Both the position numbers and the translations under genes were made by a program. A stretch of DNA of 40,385 bases from positions 1 through 40,385 of the forward strand of contig WJKP01000055.1 of the NCBI GenBank assembly GCA_014729025.1. Reading direction: 5' to 3'. Shown one piece after another: positions 7,044 through 15,361 of this stretch (positions within the stretch are counted from its first letter, which is position 1; the number at the start of each line of letters is the position of its first letter). The stretch comes from Candidatus Buchananbacteria bacterium. Its GTDB lineage: Bacteria > Patescibacteriota > Patescibacteriia > CAIXNZ01. The notes under the pieces were generated by a model. It worked only from the letters and a program-made list of their open reading frames with translations. It had not been told where the DNA came from and searched no databases.

Positions 7044-7062
7044 ACATATTTAAAATTCAAAT

Positions 7063-8334
7063 TTATTCTTCATTAGCCATTAAAACTTCAAGAGCTTTAT
7101 CCATTTGCGGATCCAAATCCTGATTAAAATCTTCAACTGTTAACTCTACTTCCATATCCGGCTCGACTCCATCGCCTTCGATTGTATTTTCATTGGGTGT
7201 CAACCATTCAGCCACTGTTAATTTAATTGAAGAACCGTCTTTTAAGGGAAATAAAGTCTGCACAGAACCCTTACCAAAAGTAGTTTCACCAATCAAAGTT
7301 GCCAAATTATAATCTTTTAAAGCACCGGCTACAATTTCCGAACCAGAAGCACTGCCTTCATTAATTAAAACTACTGTAGAAAAATCCTTAAGTCTAGCCC
7401 GACCATTGACTTTATGAGGTTTTAATTTACCGTCTGCTGATTTTTCATAAACAACCACTTTATCTTCCACCCATTCAGCAGCTACATTAATTGCCGTATC
7501 CAAAAATCCACCCGGATTATTACGTAAATCCAAAATAATACCACGCGGATTTTTATTAATAATCTCCAAAACCGCCTGATTAAAATCATCGGTAGTGTCT
7601 TCATTAAAATAACGAATCTCTAAATGAACTATATTATTTTCTAATAATTCCCACTTAACACTTTGAATATCGATGTTTTGCCTGGTAATTTTAATTTCCT
7701 TAAAATCATCCAAACTATCACGACCGATTGTCAGGACCACGTCAGTACCCTTGGGTCCTCTGATTTGCTTAACAGCATAATCCAAACTAATCCCGGTCGT
7801 ATCCATGCCGTCAATTGCAAAAACTTTATCACCGCTTCGCAAACCGGCTTTTTTAGCTGGTGAATCAGGCAAAGGTGCAACAATAGTTAAACGATCATTT
7901 TTTATGGCTATTTCAGCGCCAATCCCTTCAAAAGTACCGGCTAATTCATCATTAAAATCTTTGGTTGTTTCCGGATCAAAAAACACTGAATGAGAATCAC
8001 CTAAAGCAGCCACACTGCCAGCCATTGAACCGTATAATAATTCTGTTTCATTGACTGGTTGATAAACATAATTATCTTCAATAATTTGCCAAACATCCCA
8101 GAAAAGGTCAAAATTAAGATCTTTAGATAAAAATTCCGGTTTTTCTGTTTTATTATAAATAGAACCATGATTATCATTTTTATAAACTATTTCCGGTTCA
8201 CTGGTCTGTCGACCGATCAATATCCCTAGAATAAAAACAATAAAAACTATCAACAAAATAGCGTATTGTTTTACAAATCTTTTAAAAACACTATCCGATT
8301 GATTTTTTGATTTAAATAATTTTGATTTAGGCAT
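7063..8334 (-). CDS. S41-family C-terminal processing peptidase
   Basis: 423 residues: one N-terminal membrane anchor (about residues 24-41), a helical region, a PDZ domain (~130-215, with LPDSPAKKAGLRSGDKVFAIDG) and an S41 protease core. The catalytic serine lies in NEGSASGSEI (Ser330) and the catalytic lysine in TTFGKGSVQ (Lys355), the 25-residue spacing known from Prc/CtpA. The RNNPGG substrate-site motif is present at 271-276. The enzyme would cleave exported proteins near their C-termini on the outer face of the membrane. It is transcribed divergently from murA. No ribosome site is clear. Family call very secure; whether to name it ctpA or ctpB cannot be told. Confidence 0.95.
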   Translation of the reverse strand: MPKSKLFKSKNQSDSVFKRFVKQYAILLIVFIVFILGILIGRQTSEPEIVYKNDNHGSIYNKTEKPEFLSKDLNFDLFWDVWQIIEDNYVYQPVNETELLYGSMAGSVAALGDSHSVFFDPETTKDFNDELAGTFEGIGAEIAIKNDRLTIVAPLPDSPAKKAGLRSGDKVFAIDGMDTTGISLDYAVKQIRGPKGTDVVLTIGRDSLDDFKEIKITRQNIDIQSVKWELLENNIVHLEIRYFNEDTTDDFNQAVLEIINKNPRGIILDLRNNPGGFLDTAINVAAEWVEDKVVVYEKSADGKLKPHKVNGRARLKDFSTVVLINEGSASGSEIVAGALKDYNLATLIGETTFGKGSVQTLFPLKDGSSIKLTVAEWLTPNENTIEGDGVEPDMEVELTVEDFNQDLDPQMDKALEVLMANEE

Positions 8335-8398
8335 AAAATAAGTTAAAAATTATATCTATATTTTAGCAAAATAAAATTAATCTGGCAAAATTTAAGAC

Positions 8399-8427
8399 TT
8401 GATTCTTTTTGTAAAATCTACTACAAT
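8399..8427 (+). promoter_or_regulatory. Promoter of murA
   Basis: TTGATT (8399-8404), a 17-nt spacer and TACAAT (8422-8427), 24 nt upstream of the murA start codon. No ribosome site is visible in the short leader. Confidence 0.7.
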
Positions 8428-8450
8428 AAAAGCATAAATTTTATAAAATT

Positions 8451-9707
8451 ATGGAAAAATATATTATTAATGGCAATAATCAACTGTCAGGTGAAATTAA
8501 AGTTGCCGGTGCGAAAAATTTAGCTTTAAAAATATTTCCGGCAACAATTTTATCAGATCAGCCTTGCCTCATAAAAAATGTGCCGGAAATCGAAGATACA
8601 CTCCGTCTTTGGGAAATTATGGAAGATTTAGGTGTTAAGATTGAAAAAAATCAAACCGGTCAATATACTGTTTCAACCAAAAATATTACTAAAACTGAAT
8701 TAAATAATGAATTGGTTAAAAAATTACGAGCCTCAATTATGTTGGCCGGACCAATGCTGGCTCGCTTTGGCCAGGTTACTTTAGCGCATCCGGGTGGCTG
8801 TATAATCGGCAAAAGACCGATTGATCTCTTTCTTGAAGGTTTTAAAAAACTAGGCGCAGAGATGATTGATAATGGCGAAACTTATACTTTAAAAGCTGAT
8901 AAATTAATCGGTAATAAAATTATCCTGCCCCAAATTAGTGTTACTGTTACTGAAAATTTAATGATGGCTGCAACTTTGGCGCAAGGTACCACTCAAATCA
9001 AAAATGCCGCTATGGAACCGGAAATAAAAGCTTTAGCTGATTATTTAAACCAACAAGGCGCCAAAATTACAGGTGCCGGCACCCCGGAAATAACCATTGA
9101 AGGCGTTGAAAAATTAAATGCCGGTGAATTTAAAATTATTCCTGATCGAATAGAAACAGGCACTTTTACTATTTTAGGCTTAATTACCAATAGTAATATC
9201 AAAATAACCGATTGTCAGCCTGAACATATTGAAAATCTCCTTTATTCATTAAAAAAAGCTAATGCTCAATTGGAAATCGGTTCTGATTATATTATTACTA
9301 AACCCTCAAAATTAATCGCGACCAATATTATAACTCATGAATATCCAGGTTTCCCTACTGATTTACAAGCACCTTTTACTGTTTTAATGACCCAAGCAAA
9401 AGGTTTAAGCCTGATTCATGAAACAATTTTTGACGGTCGGCTTTTTTATACTGACATACTCAACCAAATGGGGGCTAATATAATTATGTGCGATCCTCAT
9501 CGAATCGTTATCCAAGGTCCGACTCAATTATATGGCAGAAATGTTGTTAGTCCTGATCTACGTGCTGGTATAGCATTAGTATTAGCTGCCTTAGCTGCTC
9601 AAGGCACAACGGTAATAGAAAACATTTATCAAATTAATCGCGGCTATGAAAATATTACTGAAAGATTACAAAAACTTGGTGCCGATATTAAACAAATTAA
9701 CCAATAA
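8451..9707 (+). CDS. murA: UDP-N-acetylglucosamine 1-carboxyvinyltransferase
   Basis: 418 residues, the normal MurA length. Seen: GAKNLAL with Lys22; the PGGC loop with the PEP-binding cysteine Cys117 (Cys115 in E. coli) in LAHPGGCIIGKRPIDL; the duplicated inside-out alpha/beta repeats; PDRIETGTF; and the C-terminal SPDLRAGIALVLAAL motif. It transfers enolpyruvate from PEP to UDP-GlcNAc, the first committed step of peptidoglycan synthesis, in the cytoplasm. The retained cysteine predicts sensitivity to fosfomycin. It is followed after 2 nt by a PEGA-domain protein gene, probably co-transcribed. Confidence 0.97.
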   Translation: MEKYIINGNNQLSGEIKVAGAKNLALKIFPATILSDQPCLIKNVPEIEDTLRLWEIMEDLGVKIEKNQTGQYTVSTKNITKTELNNELVKKLRASIMLAGPMLARFGQVTLAHPGGCIIGKRPIDLFLEGFKKLGAEMIDNGETYTLKADKLIGNKIILPQISVTVTENLMMAATLAQGTTQIKNAAMEPEIKALADYLNQQGAKITGAGTPEITIEGVEKLNAGEFKIIPDRIETGTFTILGLITNSNIKITDCQPEHIENLLYSLKKANAQLEIGSDYIITKPSKLIATNIITHEYPGFPTDLQAPFTVLMTQAKGLSLIHETIFDGRLFYTDILNQMGANIIMCDPHRIVIQGPTQLYGRNVVSPDLRAGIALVLAALAAQGTTVIENIYQINRGYENITERLQKLGADIKQINQ

Positions 9708-9709
9708 TT

Positions 9710-11089
9710 ATGACTCTAATACAAAGAAGAATCATCATGATCATTTTTATTTTGGCTTTTTTTATTTTAGCTCCAATTTTAATTTTTTATGCTTCTGGTT
9801 ATCGTTTTGATCTTAAAAGAAAAAAAGTTTTAAGAACCGGAACCTTAATGGTAGAAGCCAAAGACATTAAAGATGCCCAGCTTTATATCAATGATCAGCG
9901 TTACGAAAAACCGTTTGATAAAAAAATATTTATTTACAACCTATTACCCGGCGAATATAATATTAAATTGACTAAAGAAGGCTATTATTCCTGGTCAAAA
10001 AAAATCACTATTAATAGCGGATTAACCACTTTTGCCAAAGATGTCATCCTATTTCAAGACAATATACCTTTGCAAATTATTGACGGACAAATTAGTAATT
10101 TTAAAATTTCACCTGATTGGCAAAAAATTATTTATGTTATCCAAAAACAACCTTTTTCCGAATTGTATGTTTATGATTTAAATAACAAAAATAATACTTT
10201 ACTTTATCGTATTTCACAAATCAATAAAATAAAATTAAGCTGGGCAGCCAGTAGTAAAAAAATATTATTTAATTTTAATGACAATTATTTGGTTTTTGAT
10301 GTTAATAATACAAATCAAGCCAAAGATTTAAATCAGCTTCTTGATTTTCAGCCCCAAAAAATAAACTGGGACATTTCAAGTGATAATTTACTTTATGCCA
10401 ATAAGCAAAAATCTATTTGGCAAATTGATTTGGTCAGTCAAACCAGTCAGCTTTTATTTGAAACGGAAAAAAATATAAATCCTGAATTTTTTATTGAAGC
10501 AAATGATATTTTTTATATTCAGCGAGAAGATAATCGTGATGTTTTGTTTAAATACAATTTAAATTTTAATACCAACAAAAAAATTAGCGCGCTAAATAGA
10601 TCGGATAATTATAAATTTATTGAAAGCAGTAATAATTTCATAGGTTTGCTGGATTTGGATTTGCAAAAATTATTTTTAATTCAAAAAGTCATAACTGATC
10701 GGGAAACCAATATTAGCCGTGAAGAGCCAATCCAGGAATTTGATGCCAAACATGCCGTATGGGATAATAATGAAAAACAACTTTTGATTTATAATGATTT
10801 TGAAATTACCACTTATAATACCGGGACAGGTGAAAAAACATTTATAAACCGTTACGGTCAAGAAATAAAAAAAATTGACTGGTATCCGAACTTGAATTAT
10901 ATAATAATTTTATTTGAAACTAAAATAGAAATAATTGACTTGATTTTAGGTAATGGTGTGAGAAATTCTACGCAATTAGTAGAATTTGATCAGCTTAATG
11001 ATTTTTATCTGGATGAAAAAGGAGAAAATATTTATTTTAACGGCCAAATCGGCAAACAGCAAGGAATTTATCGCCTGGAAATAAAATAA
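9710..11089 (+). CDS. Membrane-anchored PEGA-domain protein with propeller-like repeats
   Basis: 459 residues. An N-terminal membrane segment (about residues 9-29) is followed by YRFDLKRKK and a PEGA-type beta domain (~40-105), where LLPGEYNIKLTKEGYYSW carries the signature. The rest (110-459) shows repeated short beta strands with WxxxSKK / WDISSD / WDNNEKQ / DWYPNLN blade-like motifs, consistent with a WD40/TolB-like propeller outside the cell. PEGA domains are often found in surface-layer or wall-associated proteins. The start is 2 nt after the murA stop, which suggests co-transcription. Precise role unknown. Confidence 0.75.
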   Translation: MTLIQRRIIMIIFILAFFILAPILIFYASGYRFDLKRKKVLRTGTLMVEAKDIKDAQLYINDQRYEKPFDKKIFIYNLLPGEYNIKLTKEGYYSWSKKITINSGLTTFAKDVILFQDNIPLQIIDGQISNFKISPDWQKIIYVIQKQPFSELYVYDLNNKNNTLLYRISQINKIKLSWAASSKKILFNFNDNYLVFDVNNTNQAKDLNQLLDFQPQKINWDISSDNLLYANKQKSIWQIDLVSQTSQLLFETEKNINPEFFIEANDIFYIQREDNRDVLFKYNLNFNTNKKISALNRSDNYKFIESSNNFIGLLDLDLQKLFLIQKVITDRETNISREEPIQEFDAKHAVWDNNEKQLLIYNDFEITTYNTGTGEKTFINRYGQEIKKIDWYPNLNYIIILFETKIEIIDLILGNGVRNSTQLVEFDQLNDFYLDEKGENIYFNGQIGKQQGIYRLEIK

Positions 11090-11100
11090 TATAAATAATA

Positions 11101-11136
11101 AAAAAAAAATCGCTTCAATAAGCGATTTTTTTTATT
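11101..11136 (+). terminator. Bidirectional terminator between convergent genes
   Basis: Stem AATCGCTT (11108-11115) / AAGCGATT (11120-11127), with an A-run before and a T-run after, so it can work on both strands. It ends the murA-PEGA unit and the leftward RmlA-like/RmlD unit. Confidence 0.88.
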
Positions 11137-11162
11137 TAACTGGATTTTATATTTTAAATATT

Positions 11163-11876
11163 TTACTTTTGCGCCATTTTCAAATTAGCTTGTAATAAAG
11201 TCGAAAAAGTATCAAGATCAAACCAATCTTTTTTCAAAATATTATAGCCTAACTGATTTCTTTTCAAATAATAATTATTAACATCAGTAATTTCCAACTC
11301 CCCCCGAAAAGACGGCTGTAAATCATCGATAATTTGCCAGATTTGATTATCATACAGATATAAACCAGTAACTGCCAAATTTGATTTGGGTGAAACTGGT
11401 TTTTCTTCAAAATCAATTATTTTATTATCTTTAATAATCGCAATATCAAATTTTTCCGGCTGCTTGACTTCTTTGAGAAAAATCCTGGCCCCTTGATTTT
11501 GCTTTTCAAAATTTGAAATTATTTCAGTAATATCATCTTCTATAATATTATCGCCCAAGACAGCTACAATTTTTTCGCCTTTGGTCAATTTTTTACACGT
11601 TCGCAAAGCATCGGCAATACCGGCTGCTTGTTTTTGTACCACAAAATTAAAATTAACATTGGAAAATTTGCCATTGCCAGTTAAAAGTTTTTTAAATGAA
11701 TCTAGATTTTCTTTACCAGAAACAATAATAATATCTTTCAATCCAGCGTTAACTAAAGTATTTAACGGATAATAAATCATTGGCTTATTATAAACCAATA
11801 ATAAATGTTTATTAACCACTTTAGTTACCGGATAAAGCCTAGTACCGGCGCCACCGGCTAAAATTATACCTTTCAT
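11163..11876 (-). CDS. Sugar nucleotidyltransferase, RmlA-like (divergent paralogue)
   Basis: 237 residues. The N-terminal nucleotide-binding motif GGAGTRLYPVT, the PMIYYPLNTL segment and LGDNIIEDD match glucose-1-phosphate thymidylyltransferases. The usual SKQLLPVY is replaced by NKHLLLVY, and the chain is about 50 residues shorter than classical RmlA. The next gene upstream encodes a more canonical paralogue; the gap is 16 nt, so they are co-transcribed. The divergent copy may accept a different sugar phosphate, act as a partner subunit or be relaxed. Catalytic call from motifs only; substrate uncertain. Confidence 0.8.
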   Translation of the reverse strand: MKGIILAGGAGTRLYPVTKVVNKHLLLVYNKPMIYYPLNTLVNAGLKDIIIVSGKENLDSFKKLLTGNGKFSNVNFNFVVQKQAAGIADALRTCKKLTKGEKIVAVLGDNIIEDDITEIISNFEKQNQGARIFLKEVKQPEKFDIAIIKDNKIIDFEEKPVSPKSNLAVTGLYLYDNQIWQIIDDLQPSFRGELEITDVNNYYLKRNQLGYNILKKDWFDLDTFSTLLQANLKMAQK

Positions 11877-11892
11877 AATAATAAAACTATTT

Positions 11893-12618
11893 TTAGATAA
11901 TCAATTTATCCTGAAGTTTGTTTTTAGCTAAATTTTGCGCCTCCAAAAGACTGTCAAAAGTTCCGGCATCAATCCAATCGCCTTTAACCATAGCCATATC
12001 TAACTCGCCTTTTTGCAAATACCAGTTTTGAATATCAGTAATTTCCAATTCTCCTCTAGGACTTGGCTGTAAATTTTTAGCTATTTCAACAACCCGCTGA
12101 TCAAAAATATAAAGCCCGGTTAAAGCATGGCTGCTTACCCATTCCTGTGGCTTTTCTTTAATTTCAATTACTTTCATGTTTTTATCAAATTTTACCACAC
12201 CAAACCGTTCCGGATCATGAACTTCTTTGGCAAAAACTTTACCGCCTTTTTTAAAATTTTTAATTTCATCTGTAAAATCATCTTCAAAAATATTATCGCC
12301 CAAAATCATAGTAACGTCTTCTTCATCTATGAAATTTTCACCAATAATAAAAGCTTCAGCCAACCCCCCGGGTTTATCCTGAATTTCATAAGTAAATTTA
12401 ACACCAAAATCCTTACCGCTGCCCAATAAATTCAAATAATCACCAGCCCGTTCAGGTGAAACAATAATTAAAATTTCCTTAATACCGGCTTTTATTAAAG
12501 TATTTAAGGGATAATAAATCATGGGCCTGTTATAAACGGGCAGTAATTGTTTTGATGTAACTTTTGTACAAGGCCGCAATCTAGTTGCTGCCCCGCCTGA
12601 TAAAATAATACCTCTCAT
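11893..12618 (-). CDS. rmlA: Glucose-1-phosphate thymidylyltransferase, short form
   Basis: 241 residues with GGAATRLRPCTKVTSKQLLPVY, PMIYYPLNTL, YEIQDKPGGLAEAF, LGDNIFEDD and the late EITDIQNWYL. It would make dTDP-glucose from dTTP and glucose-1-phosphate, the first step towards dTDP-L-rhamnose. It lacks the C-terminal regulatory extension of the ~290-residue enzymes. It lies 63 nt downstream of rmlD, in the same leftward unit as a second RmlA-like gene. Other dTDP-rhamnose genes lie at 15354-16367 and 18834-19286. Confidence 0.85.
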   Translation of the reverse strand: MRGIILSGGAATRLRPCTKVTSKQLLPVYNRPMIYYPLNTLIKAGIKEILIIVSPERAGDYLNLLGSGKDFGVKFTYEIQDKPGGLAEAFIIGENFIDEEDVTMILGDNIFEDDFTDEIKNFKKGGKVFAKEVHDPERFGVVKFDKNMKVIEIKEKPQEWVSSHALTGLYIFDQRVVEIAKNLQPSPRGELEITDIQNWYLQKGELDMAMVKGDWIDAGTFDSLLEAQNLAKNKLQDKLII

Positions 12619-12681
12619 AAATTTAGCTTATAGCTTATAGCAAATAGCTAATAGTATCGACTATTAATCATATGCCATTAG

Positions 12682-13524
12682 CTATTTAACTTTTTCCAAA
12701 TATTCAGATAAGGCTTCCTGCCAATTCCTTAATTGCGGCAATTTAGTATTAATCAAAGCTGAATAAGCTGGACGCTGAGCCGGTCGAGAAAACTCGGCAG
12801 TAGTGCATGGCTGTAAATTAATTTTAATCTCAGCCAATTCAAAAATTTTTCGAGTAAAATCATACCAAGAAATTCCACCGGTTTGTGTCTCATTTATTAT
12901 ATGATAACTGCCAAAATCCAAATTATTATCTAAAATATATCTAATTTGTCTGGCCAAGTCAATTGTCAAAGTCGGTTTGCCAAACTGATCATTAACCACT
13001 TTTAAACTATCGTTTTCTTGAGCTAATTTTAACATGGTTTCTACAAAATTTTTACCATTTTTACCATATAACCAAGAAGTTCTAATTAAATAATATTTAT
13101 CAATTTTTTCCTGTAAAAGCAACTCACCTTTTAATTTTGACTGGCCATAAATATTTAAAGGTCCAATTTCTTGAGAATCTTCTTCATAACCATCTTTATT
13201 CTGACCATTAAAAATATAATCCGTAGAAATATGTATTAAAATCGCATCAAGCTTTTTAGTTATTTCAGCCAAATAACCGACGGCCGAACCATTAACCTGC
13301 ATGGCCAAATCCTGATTTGTTTCACAGCCGTCAACATCAGTATAAGCAGCGCAATTAATAACAATATCCGGTTTTAAATTTTTAATTTTAGAATTAATCT
13401 GATTTTGATCAGTAATATCAATTTCCGGCTGGTCCCATAAAATCAAATTGAAATCAGCTAAAAACTTGGCCATGTCTTGACCTAGCATCCCCCTGGAACC
13501 AATAATAAGGATTTTCTTATTCAT
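12682..13524 (-). CDS. rmlD: dTDP-4-dehydrorhamnose reductase
   Basis: 280 residues from ATG 13524. An upstream in-frame TTG at 13533 adds only three residues and is less likely. Seen: Rossmann motif GSRGMLGQDM (residues 9-18), NCAAYTDVDGCE, HISTDYIFNG, the catalytic pair YGQSK, and RTSWLYG. RmlD performs the last step of dTDP-L-rhamnose synthesis with NAD(P)H. The gene opens a leftward unit with two rmlA-like genes. No ribosome site is visible, as for most genes here. Confidence 0.93.
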   Translation of the reverse strand: MNKKILIIGSRGMLGQDMAKFLADFNLILWDQPEIDITDQNQINSKIKNLKPDIVINCAAYTDVDGCETNQDLAMQVNGSAVGYLAEITKKLDAILIHISTDYIFNGQNKDGYEEDSQEIGPLNIYGQSKLKGELLLQEKIDKYYLIRTSWLYGKNGKNFVETMLKLAQENDSLKVVNDQFGKPTLTIDLARQIRYILDNNLDFGSYHIINETQTGGISWYDFTRKIFELAEIKINLQPCTTAEFSRPAQRPAYSALINTKLPQLRNWQEALSEYLEKVK

Positions 13525-13605
13525 ATATAGCAATTTTAAACTATTTTAAATAATTTGACAAACTACAACACTTTAATTTTTTATAAAATTAAGCTATAAT
13601 TTTAA

Positions 13606-13663
13606 ATAGAAAAAGCCCTTCGTCTTTTCATTGTTGATAATACAATGTTTAACAAAGGGCTTT
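13606..13663 (-). terminator. Terminator overlapping the end of the 140-aa protein gene
   Basis: Stem AAAGCCCTT (13612-13620) / AAGGGCTTT (13655-13663) with an inner CATTGT/ACAATG stem. The minus strand continues into a T-run. The left arm, read on the minus strand, contains the gene's last codons and TAA. Confidence 0.75.
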
Positions 13664-14071
13664 GACGCTAAAAGGGTCTTCACCATCATCGTCATCCGTA
13701 GAAGGATGAGCAAGTCGTTCCTTAACATTAAGGACAATTTGCAGGTTGATGATTGGAGACCAATCATACAAAGGAAAGTTGCTTTGTGCTTCTAGCGCAT
13801 AAATCCGAGCAAAAAGGATAATCTCCTTTTGCCGAGATAGATTTGCCTCTTCTTCATAGAGTTTGGCCAAAATACCATTGATTATTGACAACCTGGCCGG
13901 ATCCTGTTCAAGCAGCCAATTAACTACGTCCGTAAAAGATTGCTGTTCCCTTCTAAGAGAAAAGTCAGCAACAATCTCTTCAAACTTCTGATGATTAAAA
14001 TCATCATTCAGTTGCTTGATCTTGTTTATAAAGTACTCTTCTTCAAAGTCGTCATAAAATATGCGCGCCAA
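13649..14071 (-). CDS. Unknown soluble protein, about 140 aa, TTG start
   Basis: A perfect AAAGGAGGTG ribosome site lies about 6 nt before TTG 14071. An in-frame GTG at 14080 overlaps that site and is too close, so I prefer the TTG. The product (starting MARIFYDDF) is mostly helical, acidic at both ends, with a terminal DDDDGED stretch; no signal peptide or membrane segment. No family recognised. It has its own consensus promoter and terminator, and a composition less AT-rich than its neighbours, like the MutS-like gene. Confidence 0.7.
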   Translation of the reverse strand: MARIFYDDFEEEYFINKIKQLNDDFNHQKFEEIVADFSLRREQQSFTDVVNWLLEQDPARLSIINGILAKLYEEEANLSRQKEIILFARIYALEAQSNFPLYDWSPIINLQIVLNVKERLAHPSTDDDDGEDPFSVKALC

Positions 14072-14104
14072 TTTTATCACCTCCTTTTTGTTTTCTTATA
14101 TTTA

Positions 14105-14134
14105 AGAATACCGCAAAAACAATCCTTTGTCAAT
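14105..14134 (-). promoter_or_regulatory. Leftward promoter of the 140-aa protein gene
   Basis: Minus strand TTGACA (14134-14129), an 18-nt spacer, TATTCT (14110-14105). It lies back to back with the rightward promoter at 14143-14171, with only 8 nt between the -35 boxes. Confidence 0.75.
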
Positions 14135-14142
14135 GAAAACTG

Positions 14143-14171
14143 TTGACAAATTTATAAAAAAATGATATAAT
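14143..14171 (+). promoter_or_regulatory. Rightward promoter of the 203-aa protein gene
   Basis: TTGACA (14143-14148), a 17-nt spacer and TATAAT (14166-14171), with TG at 14163-14164 (extended -10). Confidence 0.85.
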
Positions 14172-14225
14172 TATATTATAAATACAATAATTTTAATTAA
14201 ATTTTTATTCTTAATTTTAATAAAT

Positions 14226-14837
14226 ATGAACTTTGAATCTATGCCAAACAATCAACCGCAAAATCCCTCAGATGAGGGCATTGAATTACCACCAGAAGCC
14301 TTATCTGGCGAACCAGGTGATAAAGTACCTGGTCTGGAAACTGAAGAAGAAAAAGAAGGTGTAACCGGAGGAACAATGGAAGCTATGCAAAAATTCAGCG
14401 ACTGGGAAAAAGATATTGAAGAATTATCACCAGAAGATATGCCTGAATTTATCAGCAAATTAGGTCAAGAAATGAAAGATGATAAATTGCTAAAAACATA
14501 TCCGGAACTCAGATTTAATTATTTAAATGTCCGAGCCAAAGCTTTGCAAAAAGCCGGGCCACTTGCTTTGGATATATTAAGCAAACCAGGTGAAAAACCA
14601 ATTGATAGTGTTTTACAAGAAATGAAACAAGCCAGAGAAACTAAAAACACAAAGGTTAAAAAATATATCTATGAAAAAAATGAAAATGATTTAAGTGCTA
14701 TTATTAATGGTTATGAGGCACAATTAGCCAGTCCTGATATTTTACCGGCTCAAAAAGAAAAAACAGAAAGTGATTTAAAAGATGCCAAAGAATTAAAAGA
14801 TACTGTTGAACAATTTAAAAGTAACACTATACAATAA
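14226..14837 (+). CDS. Acidic soluble protein, 203 aa, unknown function
   Basis: Residues 1-50 are low-complexity, rich in Pro/Glu/Gly/Asn, and probably disordered. Residues ~52-203 are charged and helical with a probable coiled-coil end (QKEKTESDLKDAKELKDTVEQ begins near residue 178). No signal peptide, membrane segment or known motif. It stands alone between its own promoter and terminator. No ribosome site. It could be a cytoplasmic scaffold or regulator; no function can be assigned. Confidence 0.7.
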   Translation: MNFESMPNNQPQNPSDEGIELPPEALSGEPGDKVPGLETEEEKEGVTGGTMEAMQKFSDWEKDIEELSPEDMPEFISKLGQEMKDDKLLKTYPELRFNYLNVRAKALQKAGPLALDILSKPGEKPIDSVLQEMKQARETKNTKVKKYIYEKNENDLSAIINGYEAQLASPDILPAQKEKTESDLKDAKELKDTVEQFKSNTIQ

Positions 14838-14838
14838 A

Positions 14839-14876
14839 AAAGAAGAGATCCATCAATGGGTCTCTTCTTTTATTTC
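14839..14876 (+). terminator. Terminator of the 203-aa protein gene
   Basis: 13-bp stem 14839-14851 / 14858-14870 (one G-T pair), AAAGAAGAG... / ...CTCTTCTTT, then T-rich. It may also stop the convergent VanZ-like gene. Confidence 0.88.
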
Positions 14877-15361
14877 TGATTTTTATATTTTAATTTACGT
14901 ATTTTCTCATGATGATAATATAAATACAATAACCAAGTTGCAATTATAACACCAATAGAATCAATAAATACATCTTTATAATTCCCCACTCTGCCTTGCA
15001 CCAATGTTTGATGATATTCATCAGATATCGCATATAAAACAGCAAAAACAAAAGCCCAAAACAAATCCCAGTAAATATATCTTTTTTCAGTATATTTAAG
15101 GATCCTGAAAATCAAAAAAGTCAAAACGCCAAATTCAAAAATATGAGCAAATTTTCTAATAATCCAACCCCATTCATCAGTTGCTGATAAAAAAATCAGC
15201 GGTTGAGAAGATAAATAATAAATACCCCCTGCCCAAATAATCAATAATAACCATTTTTCAAATTTTTTAAATTTTTTATTAGCTAAAATTAATTGAGCTT
15301 TTTCATGCTTAATTATTCTTTTGACTTTTGGGACTATCTTGTCGTAAATTTTATTAAACAT
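14870..15361 (-). CDS. VanZ-like membrane protein
   Basis: 163 residues from ATG 15361; an upstream in-frame ATG at 15400 would lie deeper in rmlB. A basic N-terminal region is followed by about four membrane segments. VanZ-family hallmarks are RKFAHIFEFGVLTFLIFR, then YAISDEYHQTLVQGR and DVFIDSIGVIIA. The family is named from a teicoplanin-resistance accessory protein, but most members are of unknown envelope function. The gene overlaps the end of rmlB by 8 nt, so the two are translationally coupled, which hints at a role in envelope glycan biology. Confidence 0.85.
   Translation of the reverse strand: MFNKIYDKIVPKVKRIIKHEKAQLILANKKFKKFEKWLLLIIWAGGIYYLSSQPLIFLSATDEWGWIIRKFAHIFEFGVLTFLIFRILKYTEKRYIYWDLFWAFVFAVLYAISDEYHQTLVQGRVGNYKDVFIDSIGVIIATWLLYLYYHHEKIRKLKYKNQK

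Noticed and set aside
5939-7060. Two long antisense frames in the lipoprotein gene (5939-6376, 6650-7060)
   Set aside because: High GC makes stop codons rare in antisense frames; no ribosome sites, and the products are low-quality sequences without motifs.
12619-12681. Short TAGCTTATAGC / GCTAATAG repeats between rmlA and rmlD
   Set aside because: Low-complexity A/T-rich sequence without a clear unit or hairpin plus T-run.
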